Shown here: piece by piece, positions 24,381 to 38,900 of the stretch
Layout: every line of letters begins with the position of its first letter
Position numbering within the stretch: the stretch's first letter is position 1
From: Ailanthus altissimus
Lineage: Eukaryota > Streptophyta > Magnoliopsida > Sapindales > Simaroubaceae
Assembly (NCBI GenBank): GCA_946807835.1
Contig: OX327684.1
Span: forward strand, 31,494,501 to 31,558,500
Length of the DNA stretch: 64,000 nucleotides
Direction: 5' to 3'
The notes under the pieces: generated by a model
Told to the model about the DNA's origin: nothing
Seen by the model: only the letters and a program-made list of their open reading frames with translations
Database searches by the model: none
Translations under genes and position numbers: made by a program

Positions 24381-26925
24381 ATGAGCTGTTTCAGCTGTTG
24401 CGAAGAAGATGATATGCAAAAAGCTGCTGATAATGGAAATGCATACATGGTTAAAAGTTCAGCAGGTAATGTGTTTCTCCTGATTACTTGAAGAATGATA
24501 TAACAAGATCAGACCATGATTCAGCAGTTATTTAGCTGTTGGCTATTTTAGTTTTATTTCTGTGTTGGGTATTTTACTTTTCTCTTCCATCTGTTTGTTA
24601 CCTTTGCAATCTGATTGGTGTAATCTCTGTTGAATTTCAATGCACAGGAACTGATGGAGGCTATCATGCATCTGAAGCAGCACCTAAGGGTGCTCAAACC
24701 GTGAAAGTCCAGCCCATTGAAGTCCCTGCTATTTCAGTGGATGAACTGAAGGAAATTACAGATAATTTTGGGACAAATGCTTTGATTGGAGAAGGTTCTT
24801 ACGGAAGAGTATATTATGGGGTTCTTAAAAGTGGGCATGTTGCAGCAATAAAAAAGTTAGATGCCAGCAAGCAACCCGACGAGGAGTTCCTAGCACAGGT
24901 TTATTTATAATTTTTAACCTTTCTATTACTTACTAATCATGGGGGCATTGTGCCATATGTTCAGATTTATGTGTCAGTTGACATACAAGTTTACAGGTTT
25001 CCATGGTATCGAGGTTGAAGCATGAAAACTTTGTTCAACTGCTTGGTTACTGTGTTGATGGAAGTTCCCGTGTGCTTGCCTATGAGTTTGCCTCTAATGG
25101 ATCTCTTCATGATATTCTTCATGGTATGTGTCATAGTGCTTCAAATTCCCAATTTAAGAGGATATCATATATTTGATTTTTCAAGTTGTAAAGTCATGGT
25201 CGATTCTTAGGCTAAGTTGATATGGTTATCTAATTATTGAAAAAAATTTAACAATACCAACGGCCTTAAGATATAATATGGCTCTTAGTTCTAATGAATA
25301 CAGATTCATACGATGAGATAAATTGATGATCGTCATGTTTGCAATTTTTTACTATAGAGCTACCTTTTCTCATTTGTGTGCATTTTGGTGTGGCCTTTTG
25401 TAACTTTGTTATATTGTTAGATATTGTATAATTGGGCAAAGAAATTTATCTTGGACTCTGTGGCATGTGCTTTGTAAGTAGTTATTGTGGCCTATGTCAA
25501 GTATTGACTTCCAAAAAACCTTGAATGAAGCTGCTCTATTCTTTGCTTGTTGTTAATCGGTTAAATTTTGTTGACTGTGCAATCCAGGGGATAGTTCCTT
25601 CCCCCACTGCCCTCGTTCCTTAACACCAAAACATGGTAATATATACATTTATTTCTCTACAGGGAGAAAAGGTGTTAAAGGAGCTCAGCCCGGTCCTGTT
25701 CTGTCATGGCAACAGCGAGTAAAAATTGCTGTAGGAGCAGCGAAAGGGCTTGAGTACTTACATGAAAAGGCAGATCCTCATATTATCCATCGTGATATTA
25801 AATCCAGCAATGTACTAATTTTTGATGATGATGTCGCAAAGATTGCTGACTTTGATTTATCTAATCAAGCTCCTGATATGGCAGCACGCCTTCATTCCAC
25901 TCGTGTTCTTGGAACTTTTGGTTATCATGCTCCTGAGTAAGCTATCTCTATATTTGTCATGAGGCATTCTTATATGTTTGTACTTTGTTAAATACCCTTC
26001 TGCTTAGGCTAACTTGTGGCAATGAGAGGAGCTTCTCATTCAATAACTATGCCGAATGAAGTTAAAATACTCTAAAGCTCTGTTTGATTGCTGAGATTTT
26101 TAAGAGAAAAAATGCAGAACTTGAATTTTACCTAAACGAGCCTGGCTTAAATGTGTTGCAAGACTCGCTCTTTTAGTTTCTTGCCCATTATATCCTTGGG
26201 CCTTAAACTGAGCTCGTGTAAAGTAATAAACCATGATCTAAGAAGATTTACACGAGAATGTGTATCTTTATGCTTGATCTCTGTACAATTGACATGTGGT
26301 CCCTGTAATTTGCAGATATGCAATGACGGGACAGTTGAATGCTAAAAGTGATGTGTACAGCTTTGGTGTAGTTCTGCTTGAGCTTCTGACCGGTCGAAAA
26401 CCTGTTGATCATACATTACCGCGTGGACAACAAAGTCTAGTGACATGGGTACTAAATTTATACTTGTTTTATATTTTCATATCTACCACATGCTTTAAAT
26501 TCAAGCTTCCGAAACACATAACTAGCTTCTTTGTAAACTCTTAAACAAGAAAAAGAGAAGAAAAACCTTGATGATTACTGGTATGTCTGGATTATGTGTT
26601 AGGCTACACCAAAACTTAGTGAAGACAAAGTTAAGCAATGTGTTGATGCAAGACTAGGAGGAGACTACCCACCCAAGGCAGTTGCAAAGGTACTTGTTCT
26701 GCTTTTTATTTCATTCCCCTTCTGCGGTTGAAGTTCCATGGCAAACTGTTTACAAAAGCATTTATAATATGTGGCTTTTATTCTGTCTGATTATAGATGG
26801 CTGCAGTTGCCGCCTTGTGTGTGCAATATGAAGCTGATTTTCGGCCAAATATGAGCATTGTTGTGAAAGCCCTGCAGCCCCTACTAAATGCCCGGCCAGG
26901 ACCATCTGGTGAAACGGCAAGCTAG
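24381..26925 (+). CDS. PTI1: PTI1-like receptor-like cytoplasmic Ser/Thr protein kinase (7 coding exons)
   Basis: PTI1-like kinases act downstream of OXI1/AGC and Pto-type kinases in oxidative-stress and immune signalling, at the membrane. Exons 24381-24465, 24648-24898, 24997-25123, 25663-25936, 26316-26448, 26603-26689 and 26797-26925 join in frame with GT-AG borders to 361 aa, the usual family length. The N-terminus [11 protein letters not shown] has cysteines fit for S-acylation. Kinase features are the glycine loop GEGSYGRV (76-83), the ATP-binding lysine of AAIKK (97), catalytic HRDIKSSN (197-204), DFDLSNQ at 217-223, where most kinases have DFG, activation segment [16 protein letters not shown] (231-246), and [24 protein letters not shown] is typical of this subfamily, so it is not a defect. 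The gene appears intact; the stop TAG ends at 26925. Confidence 0.97.
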
Positions 26926-28616
26926 TCTCTTTCTATCTGTCTCTGTTTCTCTCTTTTTCTTTTCTTGTGTGTGGGCAAGTGTGTACACATGCAGGCTTGT
27001 AAAATTAAGGGATTGTGAGCCAGTGGTAGATTGTTTGCTTGAGGGCTGATGTGCTTCCATTGTGTACTGTATTTAATTTGTTCATAATGTGTGAGATTGT
27101 TTTTTTCTTTCATCTGGTTTCCTAGTATCTTCTCTAATTATTTTGTTGGCTTCAATTTAACTTCCATCCTAAATTGGCGCCAGTCTAAACTGTAATTTGC
27201 TCTTGAAGTTGGTCTCATTTGTACCTTAATCATCTTGTAATCTTTGCTGGAAATCAAAACAAATCTACTGAAGAAATTTGTATGAAGTGTACTGCTCGAA
27301 TGGGACTGTACGTTCAGAGATAGCGCTATACGAAAGTGACGAGGGAGCAGTGAAGCCTGTTACATTACGGAGACTATTTGTTATCTTGAATGGAAGCTAA
27401 CAAATCCACCTCAGAAGTGTAGGAATATGAACTCTCTCGGAAACAACAAATGACAATGAACAGTGATATATTTATTCTTATCCACTTTCCCTGTACCTTA
27501 AGACTTTATTTGACTCCACGAGTTAATTGATAGATAGTCATCTTTGCAATGCCCGATAACTTAAACGATACCAATTGTGTAATAAGGAAAGAATGGAATA
27601 ATACTTTCTCTAGACATAGGCAAGTGAGAAGCCAGCTCTAGCTACTTGTTGGCGAATGAGAAAGTCTTGTCTTCGTCTTCGATGAAACCGGCAATGTTGA
27701 TACTCGGCCTGCACCAAAGAAACGAATCTCCAATATAAGCCGGCAACGTATATACCCTGTTCTTCATACGAAGAAATATCTTTATATTTTCTTTATGGCT
27801 CAGCATCTTTCTGTTTGAAGTTACGCGGAGACTTTCGGTTTGACAAATCGTGGCTTGAGCATGAGTATGACAGGTCGTAGCGCAGAAATTAACTGGCTGA
27901 ATTTGGACGATTGCAGAATTGTTTTAGTACGCCGATGAACTGCTTGCCATGAGAAATAATTTGATCCACCGGCCAAGGAGTTGGTGGCTTATTCTACTTC
28001 AAGGACAATGTTTGCAGGTGCTTCAAATGTCATACGGTGCAAATTGTTAGGTTTATGTCTATTTTTCCCTCGCGTGTCCTCTCCGATATTAGTTTATTAA
28101 AAGTTTGATTTTAAATAAGCAATTATTAAAGCAGAGACGGTGGAAAAGTTTCATCTACAAGACTCAACTAGCTTATTGAAGTTGGTTTTTAGATAAGCAA
28201 ATTATTAAAGCGGACCATGTCCAAGTTGGGAAGCAATTACCTACCATTTACATATACATCTACAAATACGTAATCAGAGCCGTTGAGTGCTGATATTGCG
28301 TTAAAAAAAAAATAATAATCATACTTATATATACTTTCTAAGCTATATTAAAAAAAAGGTATTTTAGAGTCTATAGTTTTAAGAATGAACTGCAATCAAA
28401 TAATTTTAGGAATATAATATAATTGGATTTGGTAATCAAATGATTTTTCACTCCCTAACAAAGTCGTCCATACAATAACTTGTCACGATTAAACTTCTCA
28501 TTAGATGATACAGTAATTACGGATGAATCTGATATAGTTTTTTTTTTCCTTTTATTTTTTATTTCAAACATGATTGTTGAAATTGAAAGTTTGTCCGCAT
28601 TGAATCTATATACTTT
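26926..28616. other. PTI1 3' UTR and intergenic DNA
   Basis: The first ~250 bases are T-rich and fit a 3' UTR. The rest has no supported gene. Confidence 0.45.
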
Positions 28617-28648
28617 CAAAGGCTGGCCTCCAATACACCGGCAGTGGA

Positions 28649-28784
28649 GAGCATGGGGCTCAGTCAAGTTGGTTGAGCCCCCCAAAGTCTCACATTCCTA
28701 TTTGGGTTCGACCCTCCCTTTCCCCAGGTGGTGCGGAAATAAATATATATGTTGTAATCTCTCCTTTTAAAAAAAAAAAAAAAA
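28649..28784 (+). mobile_element. tRNA-derived SINE with poly(A) tail
   Basis: The ~136-bp insert begins GAGCATGGGGCTCAGTC, carries a pol III B-box match (GGTTCGACCCT at 28705-28715), an A-box-like GGGCTCAGTCAAGTTGG, and ends in a long A-run. It is flanked by a perfect 16-bp target duplication ATACACCGGCAGTGGA at 28633-28648 and 28785-28800. The clean duplication and long tail suggest a fairly recent insertion. Confidence 0.9.
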
Positions 28785-28829
28785 ATACACCGGCAGTGGA
28801 AGTCAAACCTCCCCACACCCCAAGAAACA

Positions 28830-30570
28830 AGGAAATTTTTTTAAATTGATCATTAATTTAATATAATTTTTTATTTTAATCAAAGTAAAATATTTTAAAT
28901 TATATTAACTAAATAAAATATTTTAAATTATATTAACTAAATATACGTGACATTTATTATTTTATTCTTATTACAATTTTAATAAATTTTTATTATTATT
29001 TAATTTTTTATTTTATTTTATATAAATTAATTAAGAACATAAATTTTTAAATAATTAAAATTTTAATTAATTATAAAAAGATATTATTTATAATAATAAC
29101 AATAATAATTTTTAAAAAATAATAATATAAATCATAAAAAAAGAAAAAAAAACTTGGTGGGCGCGTGCTAAGCGCATGCGCTCAAGGCTTTGCTTTTTTT
29201 TAAATTTTATTTTAATTTTTTTAAATTTATTTTATTTTAAAAAATATTTTATTTTTTAAATTTATTTAATAAAATAAATAAATTAAAGGTTGGTGGGTGC
29301 TCGCTAAGCGCGGCCCAGCAAGCATTTTTTTTATGTTTTTAATTTTAATTAATTTATAAAAATTTATATTTAAATTAATTATTTTTTAATTAATATATTA
29401 AAAAATTTAAAATAAATAATTAATTAATTAATTAAAATATTAAATTTATTTAATTAAATTAAAAAAAAACTTTAGACGCATACGTAAGGCATGCGCCCCA
29501 CGCATGCACCCACAAAGCAATTTACTTTGGGAGGCTGGGCGCATGCAAAAGCCAAGCTTTGCTTTTATTTATTTTTTAATTTAATTAATTATATTTTAAT
29601 TAATATATTAAGAAAAGAAAATAATTAAATAATTAATTTATTTTTATTTATTTAAATTAATTTATAAAAAATAAAAAGTTATTGAATTAAAAAATTTATA
29701 TTATTTAATTAAAATATAATTTTTTATTAATTTAATAAAAAAATTAAAATTTTGTTCAAAATTTTTTTTTACTAATTATTTTATTAAATTAAGAAAAAAA
29801 GAAAAAACATTGGGCGCACGCATTAGGCGCGCGCATAGGCATGCGTTAGGTGCGCACCCCACGTATGCGCCAAGCAAAGTTTGGCAATTTTTTTAATTTA
29901 TATTTAAATTATTATTTTTTAATTAATGAATTAAATAATTAAAATAATTGATTTATTTTATTAAATTAAAAAAAAAAGCATTGGACGCGTACCCTACGCA
30001 TGCGCCAAGCAAAATTTGACATTTTATTTTAAAATTTATATTTAAATTAATTATTTTTAATTAATGTATTATAAAAATAATTAAATAAAATAAAGAGTCA
30101 AACTTTAAAATTAAAAAAAAAACAAACTTATTAAATAAAAAAAAAGCTACTTGGCGCATGCAGCTTGCGCCCAGCCAGCGCCCAAGCAAAGCTTGGCTTT
30201 TGTCAAGCTTTGTTTTTATTTTTTTAATTGTTTTAATTTTTATTTAACTAATATATACTTTTGTCATTAATTTAATAAAAAATTTACAAATTTGATTTTA
30301 AATTTATTTTTTACTAATTATTTTATTTTATTTTATAAAAATTTATTAAAAAAAAAACTAAAACTTAGGGCGCAACCATGCATTCAAACTTAACTTCACT
30401 GCATTGGGCGCATGCATGGGGAGCGTGCCTCGCGCATGAGTCCAAGGTTTTGTTTTTTTTTAATTATTTTTATTTTTAAGTTGTTTTTAAAATTTTACTT
30501 TTTAATTTATTTTTAAAAAATAAAAAAGTTAATTAATTAAATAATTTGTAAAAAAACAAAATGTGAAAAA
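28830..30570. repeat. AT-rich tract punctuated by GC-rich alternating purine-pyrimidine islands
   Basis: Long runs of A/T only are interrupted by short islands of GCGCATGCGC-type sequence near 29155, 29290, 29475, 29540, 29815, 29985, 30150 and 30370-30450. Most islands carry related words (GGGCGCATGC, GCATGCGCC, CCAAGCAAAGCTTGGC), so it may be a decayed tandem array with a unit of very roughly 150-200 bp. No coding content. Confidence 0.6.
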
Positions 30571-30825
30571 AAGAAAATTTATTAAAATTGAAATAAGGGT
30601 AAAATGGTCAACATGACATATATCTGGTTAATAAAACTTTAAAAATTTTGACTTCGGTCAAATAAAATTTTTATGTTAAATAATTGATCAATTACGAAAA
30701 TTTTCAAAAAAATCAAAGAGGCCTTGAAAGTCAAACCTCAAATTGAATCAAATCGAACGAATTATAACCTACTATGAACCATAAGTATTTATACGTTATG
30801 TTCACTTAAAACTATATAATTTTAA

Positions 30826-30858
30826 AGGTTGGCCTCCAATACACCGGCCGTGTAGGTC
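30826..30858 (+). repeat. Second copy of the SINE-flank sequence
   Basis: AAAGGTTGGCCTCCAATACA and the next ~10 bases closely match 28617-28648, the sequence into which the SINE inserted. The two copies bracket the AT-rich island tract as direct repeats about 2.2 kb apart. Confidence 0.6.
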
Positions 30859-31089
30859 AACCAAAATGATGAGTAATTGAAGGTAATTGTTAGTATTTTC
30901 GCTTTATTAAAAATTTTCTTTAGTTAGTAAAATTATATATAAAATTATAATTATATAAGTTTAAAAAATGAAATTAAAAAAATAAATGTTATTATAATAT
31001 TTAATTTGATAAAATAAGACATATAAAAAATTTAGAAACGTAAATTTAAATATTATCTCAATAATAACGACCCAAATAAAATAAATATA

Positions 31090-32330
31090 TATATACCAAA
31101 AAAGTTTAATTTCAATTATATTAAATATTATAATTTATAATTCAATTTATCTTTCAATTATATTAAATATTATAATTTCAATTTCAATTTTAATTATGTA
31201 AAATTGTTATAATTTTAAATTTAATTTTAAATTCAAGTATATTAAATATTATCATTTAAATTATAGTTTTAATTTCAATTATGTTAAATATTATAATTTC
31301 AAATCTAATTTTAATTTTAATTACATTAATTTTTATAATTCTAATTCTAATTTCAAATTCAAATTCAATTATGTCAAATGTTATAATTTTTAATCTAATT
31401 TTAATTTCTATTACGTCAAATATTATAATTCTCAATCCAATTTTAAATTCAATTTCAATTATGTTAATGTTATAATTCTATTTTCAATTTTAATTTCACT
31501 TCCAATTACATTAAATGTTATCATTCCAATTCTAATTTTAATTTTACTTACATTAAATGTTATAATTATAATTCTAGTTTCGACTTTCAATTACCTTAAA
31601 TATTATAATTTTATTTTTATTTTTATTTTTAATTTTATTTTCAATTATGTTAAATGTTCTAATTTTAATTCCAGTTCTAATTTCACTTATGTTAATGTTA
31701 TAATTCCAATTCTAATTTTAAATTCTTTAATTACATTAAATATTATAATTTTAATTATAATTTAAAATTCTTTAATTACATTAAATATTATAATTCTAAT
31801 TCTAATTTTAAACTTAATTTCAATTACGTTAAATTTTATCATTCTAAATTCAATTTTAAATTATATTTGAATTACATTTAATGTTAAAATTTTAAATTTA
31901 ATTTCAAATTCAATTGCATTAAATCTTATAATTCAAATTCAATTTTACTTACGTTAAATGTTATAATTCTAATTTCAATTTTAAATTCAAATTAGTTATG
32001 TTAAATTTTATAATTTCAAATCTAATTTCAATTTCAATTATGTTAAATGTTATAATTTTAATTTCAATTTTAAATTCAATTTCAATTATGTTAAATATTA
32101 TAATTTTAATTTTAAATTTAATTTAATTTACGTTAAATATTATAACTTCAAATCTAATTCCCATTTTAATTTTAATTACATTAAATTCTATACATTTTAT
32201 AATTCTAATTCTATTTTTAATTATATTAAATATCATAATTCTAATTTCAATTATATTAAATTTTATAATTTCAATCTAATATCAATTCTATTAAGTTTAT
32301 AATTCAAATTCTAATTACATTTGAATATAT
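31090..32330 (-). repeat. ~42-bp minisatellite array, left arm
   Basis: Degenerate tandem copies of TTAAATATTATAATTTCAAT and similar words, with a G or C only every 20-40 bases. This is the reverse complement of the monomer TTTAACGTAATTGAAATC found at 36.3-39.06 kb and 44.76-46.13 kb. Copies are diverged and the unit length drifts. Confidence 0.8.
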
Positions 32331-32739
32331 TTTGTTTTACCTTTTCAAAGTAACCATTCATGTCCATGGTTGAATTTGACATACTTCTCATTTTAATAAT
32401 ATATTATATCTTATTCCTTTAAAAAAAATTATATTTGGTATAATTTACAAAACGTGTTATGCCATATTAAAGAGAATGATTGGATAAAATTAATTAAGTT
32501 TTGATAAGACTGAATTAAATTAGATTCGAGTATTATAATAGTTTTTAATGATTGGTGTAGTATAAAATTATAATAGACTAATTAAGATTATTTTAAGAGA
32601 AAACAAATAAATACATAAATAATAATTTGAAACAATTGTTAAATTTTTTAAAAGATTTTTTTTCAAATTAATAAATAAAAATATTCAATTCATAATTATA
32701 TATATTACTAATTAATTAAGATAATTTATTTATACAAAT

Positions 32740-34279
32740 ATTCAATTATCTATGAGTATAGATATACTCACTTTTTAGTTGGTGAAACGAGCAAATAATA
32801 AGAGCATCATTCGAATAAGTGAAAACATATATCAAGAGGTCATTGTGCGCCACAACTTAGGAAAACAAGACTAAATTACGATAATATATTTACCTTTTAC
32901 TTATTGAGGCAAGCTACGATAAGGATATATGCACAATACGTGGGTGATAAAGTATTTAAATAAAGAATAATATTCCTACAAGTTGAATACAACATATATG
33001 AAGTTGATTGTAATTCTATTTTTTTTTCTAATATACAATAATCATGGTTAATTATGACACTCATAAAATATCATCCTTTATATTATGTAACTTTTTTTAA
33101 CGATAACTTACAACGCGTAAAGTTTTAGAAGTGGAGATATACAAGCACTTTGTTGGTGAAAAATGCTAACAATAGGAACACATGATACGTTAAATGAGAT
33201 ACAACATACATAAGGTTGTTTGTAATTCTTTTTTTAAATATATATATATAATAACCACGATTAATGAAAGACACCAATAAAATATCATTCATTTGTATTA
33301 TGTAACATTTTTTGAATTATAACTAACAACACACAAAATTTTAAAAGTGAGGATATGCAAACACTTTGTTGGTGAAATGTGTAAATAATAAGAACATATG
33401 ATATGTTAAGTGGGATACAATATACATAAAGTTGTTTATAATTATTTATTTAAAAGACATATAATAACTATGGTTAATTGGGACACCCATAAAATATCAT
33501 ACTCTAAAATACATAATATTTTTTTAATAATAGCTGACAATGCGTAAAATTTAAAAAGTTTGGATATACAAGCACCTTATTGATGAAAAGTACAAATCGT
33601 GAGAACACATTATCCATTAAGTCAAATACAACATACATAAAGTTGTTTGTAATTATTTATATATATAATAACTATGGTTAATTATGACACCCATAAAATA
33701 TCATCCTCTTATAATATGTAACATTTTTTGAATAATAACTGACAATGTGCAAAATTTTTAGAGGTGAAAATATGCAAGCACTTTGCTAGTGAAAAATGCA
33801 AATAGTGAAACACACGGTACGTTTAGTGGAATATAACATACATGATTTTTTTTGTAATTTTTTTTAATATATATAATAACTATGATTAATTAGGACACTC
33901 GTAAATATATAATCTATTTATAATATGTAATATTTTTTTAATAATAACTGACAACATGTAAAAATTTTAAAAGTGGAAATATACAAGCACTTGGTTGGTG
34001 GAAAGTGCAAATAATAAAAACATGTTGTACGTTAAGTGGGATATAATATACATAATGTTATTTGTATTTTTTTTAATATATATGATAATTATAATTAATT
34101 AGAACATCCATAAAATATCATCTCCTTGTATTATGTAACTTTTTAGAATGATAATTGACAATGCGCAGCATTTGTAAAATTGGGGATATGCAAACACTTT
34201 GTAGGTAAAAAGTACAAATAGTTAGAATATGTGGTATGTTAAGTGAAATATAACATACATAAAGTTATTTGTAATTATT
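32740..34279 (+). repeat. ~208-bp satellite array, left part
   Basis: Anchors CAA(G/A)CACTTTGTTGGTGAAA recur at 33142, 33358, 33569, 33775, 33985 and 34191, spacing 206-216 bp. A divergent start lies near 32767. Each unit also carries ATGGTTAATTA(G/T)GACACCCATAAA, AATATCATC and a TATGTAACATTTTTT block. The array continues after the solo LTR at 40331. Confidence 0.9.
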
Positions 34280-35994
34280 TGTAGTAACCAGTATCAACGA
34301 CTGGTAAGAATAAGTATTTATATATGTATAAATATACGTATTTTATTTGTATATTGGTGATACTTGATTTATATATTGTTATTAGTAGTGTTTGTATAGG
34401 TTAAGGTCATACTATTAGCATTGGGTTTAATTGCAAGACTTTAGAAATATTTTAGGAACCAAATTGTAATACTTTGAAAGTTTTAGGGGTAAATTCATAA
34501 ATACCAAAACTTAGCCACTTAGTATAAAAATACACTTTTAAAACCCTAATTCTCTCATTTTGGTCGAGCTACCTCTTTTAGAGAGAGAGAAGAGAGAAAA
34601 AGAGGGGAGAGAAAGAGAAGAAAGAGAAGAAGAAATTGAAATTTTTGATTTTAAGAGGTATATCACAACTATTTCTCAATTTATTGGTGTTAATTATGTT
34701 AATTTCTTTAAGTTTTAATTTCTGGAAATATGTATAATTGAGAATTTGATGTGTATTTCGTATGATATTTTGAGAATTGATGATGATCTATAAGATAGTT
34801 TGATAAATCATGATGGATTGTAGAATTTCTGCTTGATAGTCTCTTGATCCAAGAATTTTATAAATTGTTGTGATTCGATTCTGATTTTGAATTTTGAGTA
34901 TATGAAATTAGATATGTTTAGGATCATATGAGACTTTGAATTGATTCAAAATTCCAGAAATTAAAATTTTTGTGAATTTACCAAAATGACCCTGAAATTT
35001 TGGAAATTTCCTATGTGAACAGTATGATACAGTGACGAACAATTTTTGTTCTACTGCATGATCTTCAAAAATTACAAATTTGTGAAATATAATAATTTTA
35101 TATGTCTAATATGATATACTCGGAATTGAGAATTTAGATCAATGTGGTTGAAATGTTATGATTTTCTAAAGTGTATCAGCTCATTGCAGTATTTGATTAA
35201 CAGATTTTTAAAACTATGGAATAAAATAGTTTTAAAATACTTTTGGCAGTGATTTAGAAGTGAAATATTTATCATAGACTAAGATATGAAAGAGTAATTA
35301 TGTGGTAGCTTTATAATTTTTGAGTTAGTATATGATTTTATAAAATTGGGAGATTGAATACTGTTCAGTAAGTATCTTGATCTTATCAGGTTAGTAGTTT
35401 GGATTCGATGGTATGTATGGAATGGATTGTGTAGGAATTTTGATATAATATTCATATATAAGAAGGATATATGAGTCAAGAATGATATATTCTGATTTTG
35501 GAGTAATTAGACATCATTTGATGTATTAGAAAATTTTGTTAAGTGTAAGTGGTCAGAATGACAGGTTTTGAGAAACCAAGTATTTAGACCAATTTGATGT
35601 GATAAATGCATTGTGTATAATTTTGTAAGCTATTTAAAGTATTTTGTGTGAATTGTGAAGCTTATGAAAGGATTAATCTCCATTGATATGTTAAGGAGAT
35701 TTAAGCCTTGTAACTAAAAGTGTTAAGAGGTGAGTATACTAGACTTTTTACTGAAATCACAATAAACATAGTAATTATTTTGTATGATTTTGCAAATGGG
35801 GTTAAGAATATATTTATGTTATGTCAAAGTACATTTTGATATGAAATGTAAATATATGTTTATGAATGTGAGCATTGACATTGAGCATGGACATACATGT
35901 ATTTTTGAAAGTGAGCTTTCAACATAAGATGCGTTTAATAAAGAAAGCTTTTGAAGTGTAATATGTCCATGAGAAATATTTTGTGTTTTGAGAG

Positions 35995-38900
35995 TGGGGA
36001 TGGCAAAAAAATTCGCAAACCCGCAAACCCGCTAAAACCCGCCCGCATTAGGAAGGATTTGGTAAGGCTTGAAGCGGGTTTGGTACGGGTTTGGTATTTA
36101 AAATTAAAACCCGCAACGGATTTGGTACGGGTATGGTTTTAGTGAAAAATCCGCGGATACCCGCAACGGGTATCCGCACATACTACATTTAAAAAAAAAT
36201 ATAAAATATAAAAATATAAATTGATTATTTTGCATTTTTTTTATCTCACATCAAAAAATCTACATTTTATTTGACATTGCTCATACCATTAAATATAAAT
36301 AAATAAAATTAGTTCAAAGGAATTAATGATTGTAATTGAAATTAAAAATAAAATTATAGCATTTAACATAATTGAAATTGAATTTAAAATATTTAATATT
36401 TAGCGTAATTGAAATTAAATTTAGAATTATAACATTTAACGTAATTAAAATTGAAATTGTAATTGTAATTAGAATTAAATATTTAACACAATTGAAATTG
36501 GAAATGAAATTGGATTTAGAATGATAACATTTAATGTAATTGAAATTGAAATTGGATTTGAAATTATAATATTTAATGTAAATAAAATTAGAATTAAAAT
36601 TGAAATTAAAATATTTAACATAATTGAAATTGAATTTAAAATTATAATATTTAACTATCAAAATTGAAATTATAATTATAACAATTTAATGTAATTAAAA
36701 TTAAAATTTGATTTATAGCTATGATATTTAACGTAACTGAAATCAAAAATGGAATAAGAATTATAATATTTAACATAATTGATATCAAAATTATAATTAT
36801 AATTATAACATTAACGTAATTGAAATCAAAATTGGATTTGAAGTTATAATATGTAACGTAATTGAAATCAAAATTAGGTTTAAAATTATAATATTTAACG
36901 TAATTGAAATCGAAATTTGATTTAAAATTATGACATTTAACGTAATTGAAATCAAAATTGGAATAAGAATTATCATATTTAATATAATTGATATTAAAAT
37001 TATAATTATAGCATTAACGTAATTGAAATCGAAATTGGATTTGGAGTTATAATATGTAACGTAATTGAAATCGAAATTGGATTTAAAATTATGACATTTA
37101 GCGTAATTAAAATTAAAATTGGAATAAGAATTATAATATTTAACATAATTGATATCAAAATTATAATTATAACATTAATGTAATTAAAATTAAAATTAAA
37201 TTTGAAGTTATAATATGTAACGTAATTGAAATCGAAATTAGTTTGGAATTATAACATTTAACGTAATTGAAATCGAAATTGAATTTAAAATTATGACATT
37301 TAACATAATTGAAATCAAAATTGGAATAAGAATTATAATATTTAACATAATTGATATCAAAATTAAAATTATAATTATAATATTAACGTAATTGAAATCG
37401 AAATTGGATTTAGAGTTATAATATGTAACGTAATTGAAATCGAAATTAGATTTAGAATTATAATATTTAACGTAATTGAAATCGAAATTGGATTTAAAAT
37501 TATGACATTTAATGTAATTGAAATTAAAATTGGAATAAGAATTATAATATTTAACATAATTGATATCAAAATTATAATTATAACATTAACGTAATTGAAA
37601 TTAAAATTAGATTTGGAGTTATAATATGTAACGTAATTGAAATCGAAATTAGTTTTGAAATTTTAACATTTAACGTAATTGAAATCAAAATTTGATTTAG
37701 AATTATGATATTTAACGTAATTGAAATCAAAATTGGAATAAGAATTATAATATTTAACATAATTGATATCAAAATTATAATTATAATTATAACATTAACG
37801 TAATTGAAATCGAAATTGGATTTGGAGTTATAATATGTAACGTAATTGAAATTAAAATTAGGTTTAAAATTATAATATTTAACGTAATTGAAATCGAAAT
37901 TGGATTTAAAATTATGACATTTAACGTAATTGAAATCAAAATTGGAATAAGAATTATCATATTTAACATAATTGATATTAAAATTAAAATTAAAATTATA
38001 ACATTAACGTAATTGAAATCGAAATTGGATTTGGAGTTATAATATCTAACGTAATTGAAATCGAAATTGGATTTAAAATTATTACATTTAACGTAATTGA
38101 AATTAAAATTGGAATAAGAATTATAATATTTAACATAATTGATATCAAAATTATAATTATAACATTAACGTAATTGAAATTAAAATTAGATTTGGAGTTA
38201 TAATATGTAACGTAATTGAAATCGAAATTAATTTGGAATTATAACATTTAACGTAATTGAAATCGAAATTGAATTTAAAATTATGACATTTAACTTAATT
38301 GAAATCAAAATTGGAATAAGAATTATAATATTTAACATAATTGATATCAAAATTAAAATTATAATATTAACGTAATTGAAATCGAAATTGGATTTGGAGT
38401 TATAATATGTAACGTAATTGAAATCGAAATTAGATTTAGAATTATAATATTTAACGTAATTGAAATCGAAATTGGATTTAAAATTATGACATTTAACGTA
38501 ATTGAAATTAAAATTGGAATAAGAATTATAATATTTAACATAATTGATATCAAAATTATAATTATAACATTAACGTAATTAAAATTAAAATTAGATTTGG
38601 AGTTATAATATGTAACGTAATTGAAATCGAAATTAGTTTGAAATTATAACATTTAACGTAATTGAAATCGAAATTTAATTTAAAGTTATGATATTTAACG
38701 TAATTAAAATCAAAATTGGAATAAAATTTATAATATTTAACATAATTGATATCAAAATTAAAATTAAAATTATAATATTAACGTAATTGAAATCAAAATT
38801 GGATTTGCAGTTATAAATTATAATATGTAACGTAATTGAAATCGAAATTAGATTTGGAATTAAAATATTTAACATAATTAAAATAAAAATATTTAACGTA

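Noticed and set aside
28690..28720. Possible tRNA gene (GGTTCGACCCT B box)
   Set aside because: No cloverleaf can be drawn and the sequence ends in poly(A) between target duplications, so it is a SINE.
37375..38553. Repeated ~64-residue Ile/Leu/Asn-rich frames on the minus strand at 37.4-38.6 kb
   Set aside because: Direct translation of the 42-bp minisatellite (42 is a multiple of three); not a protein.
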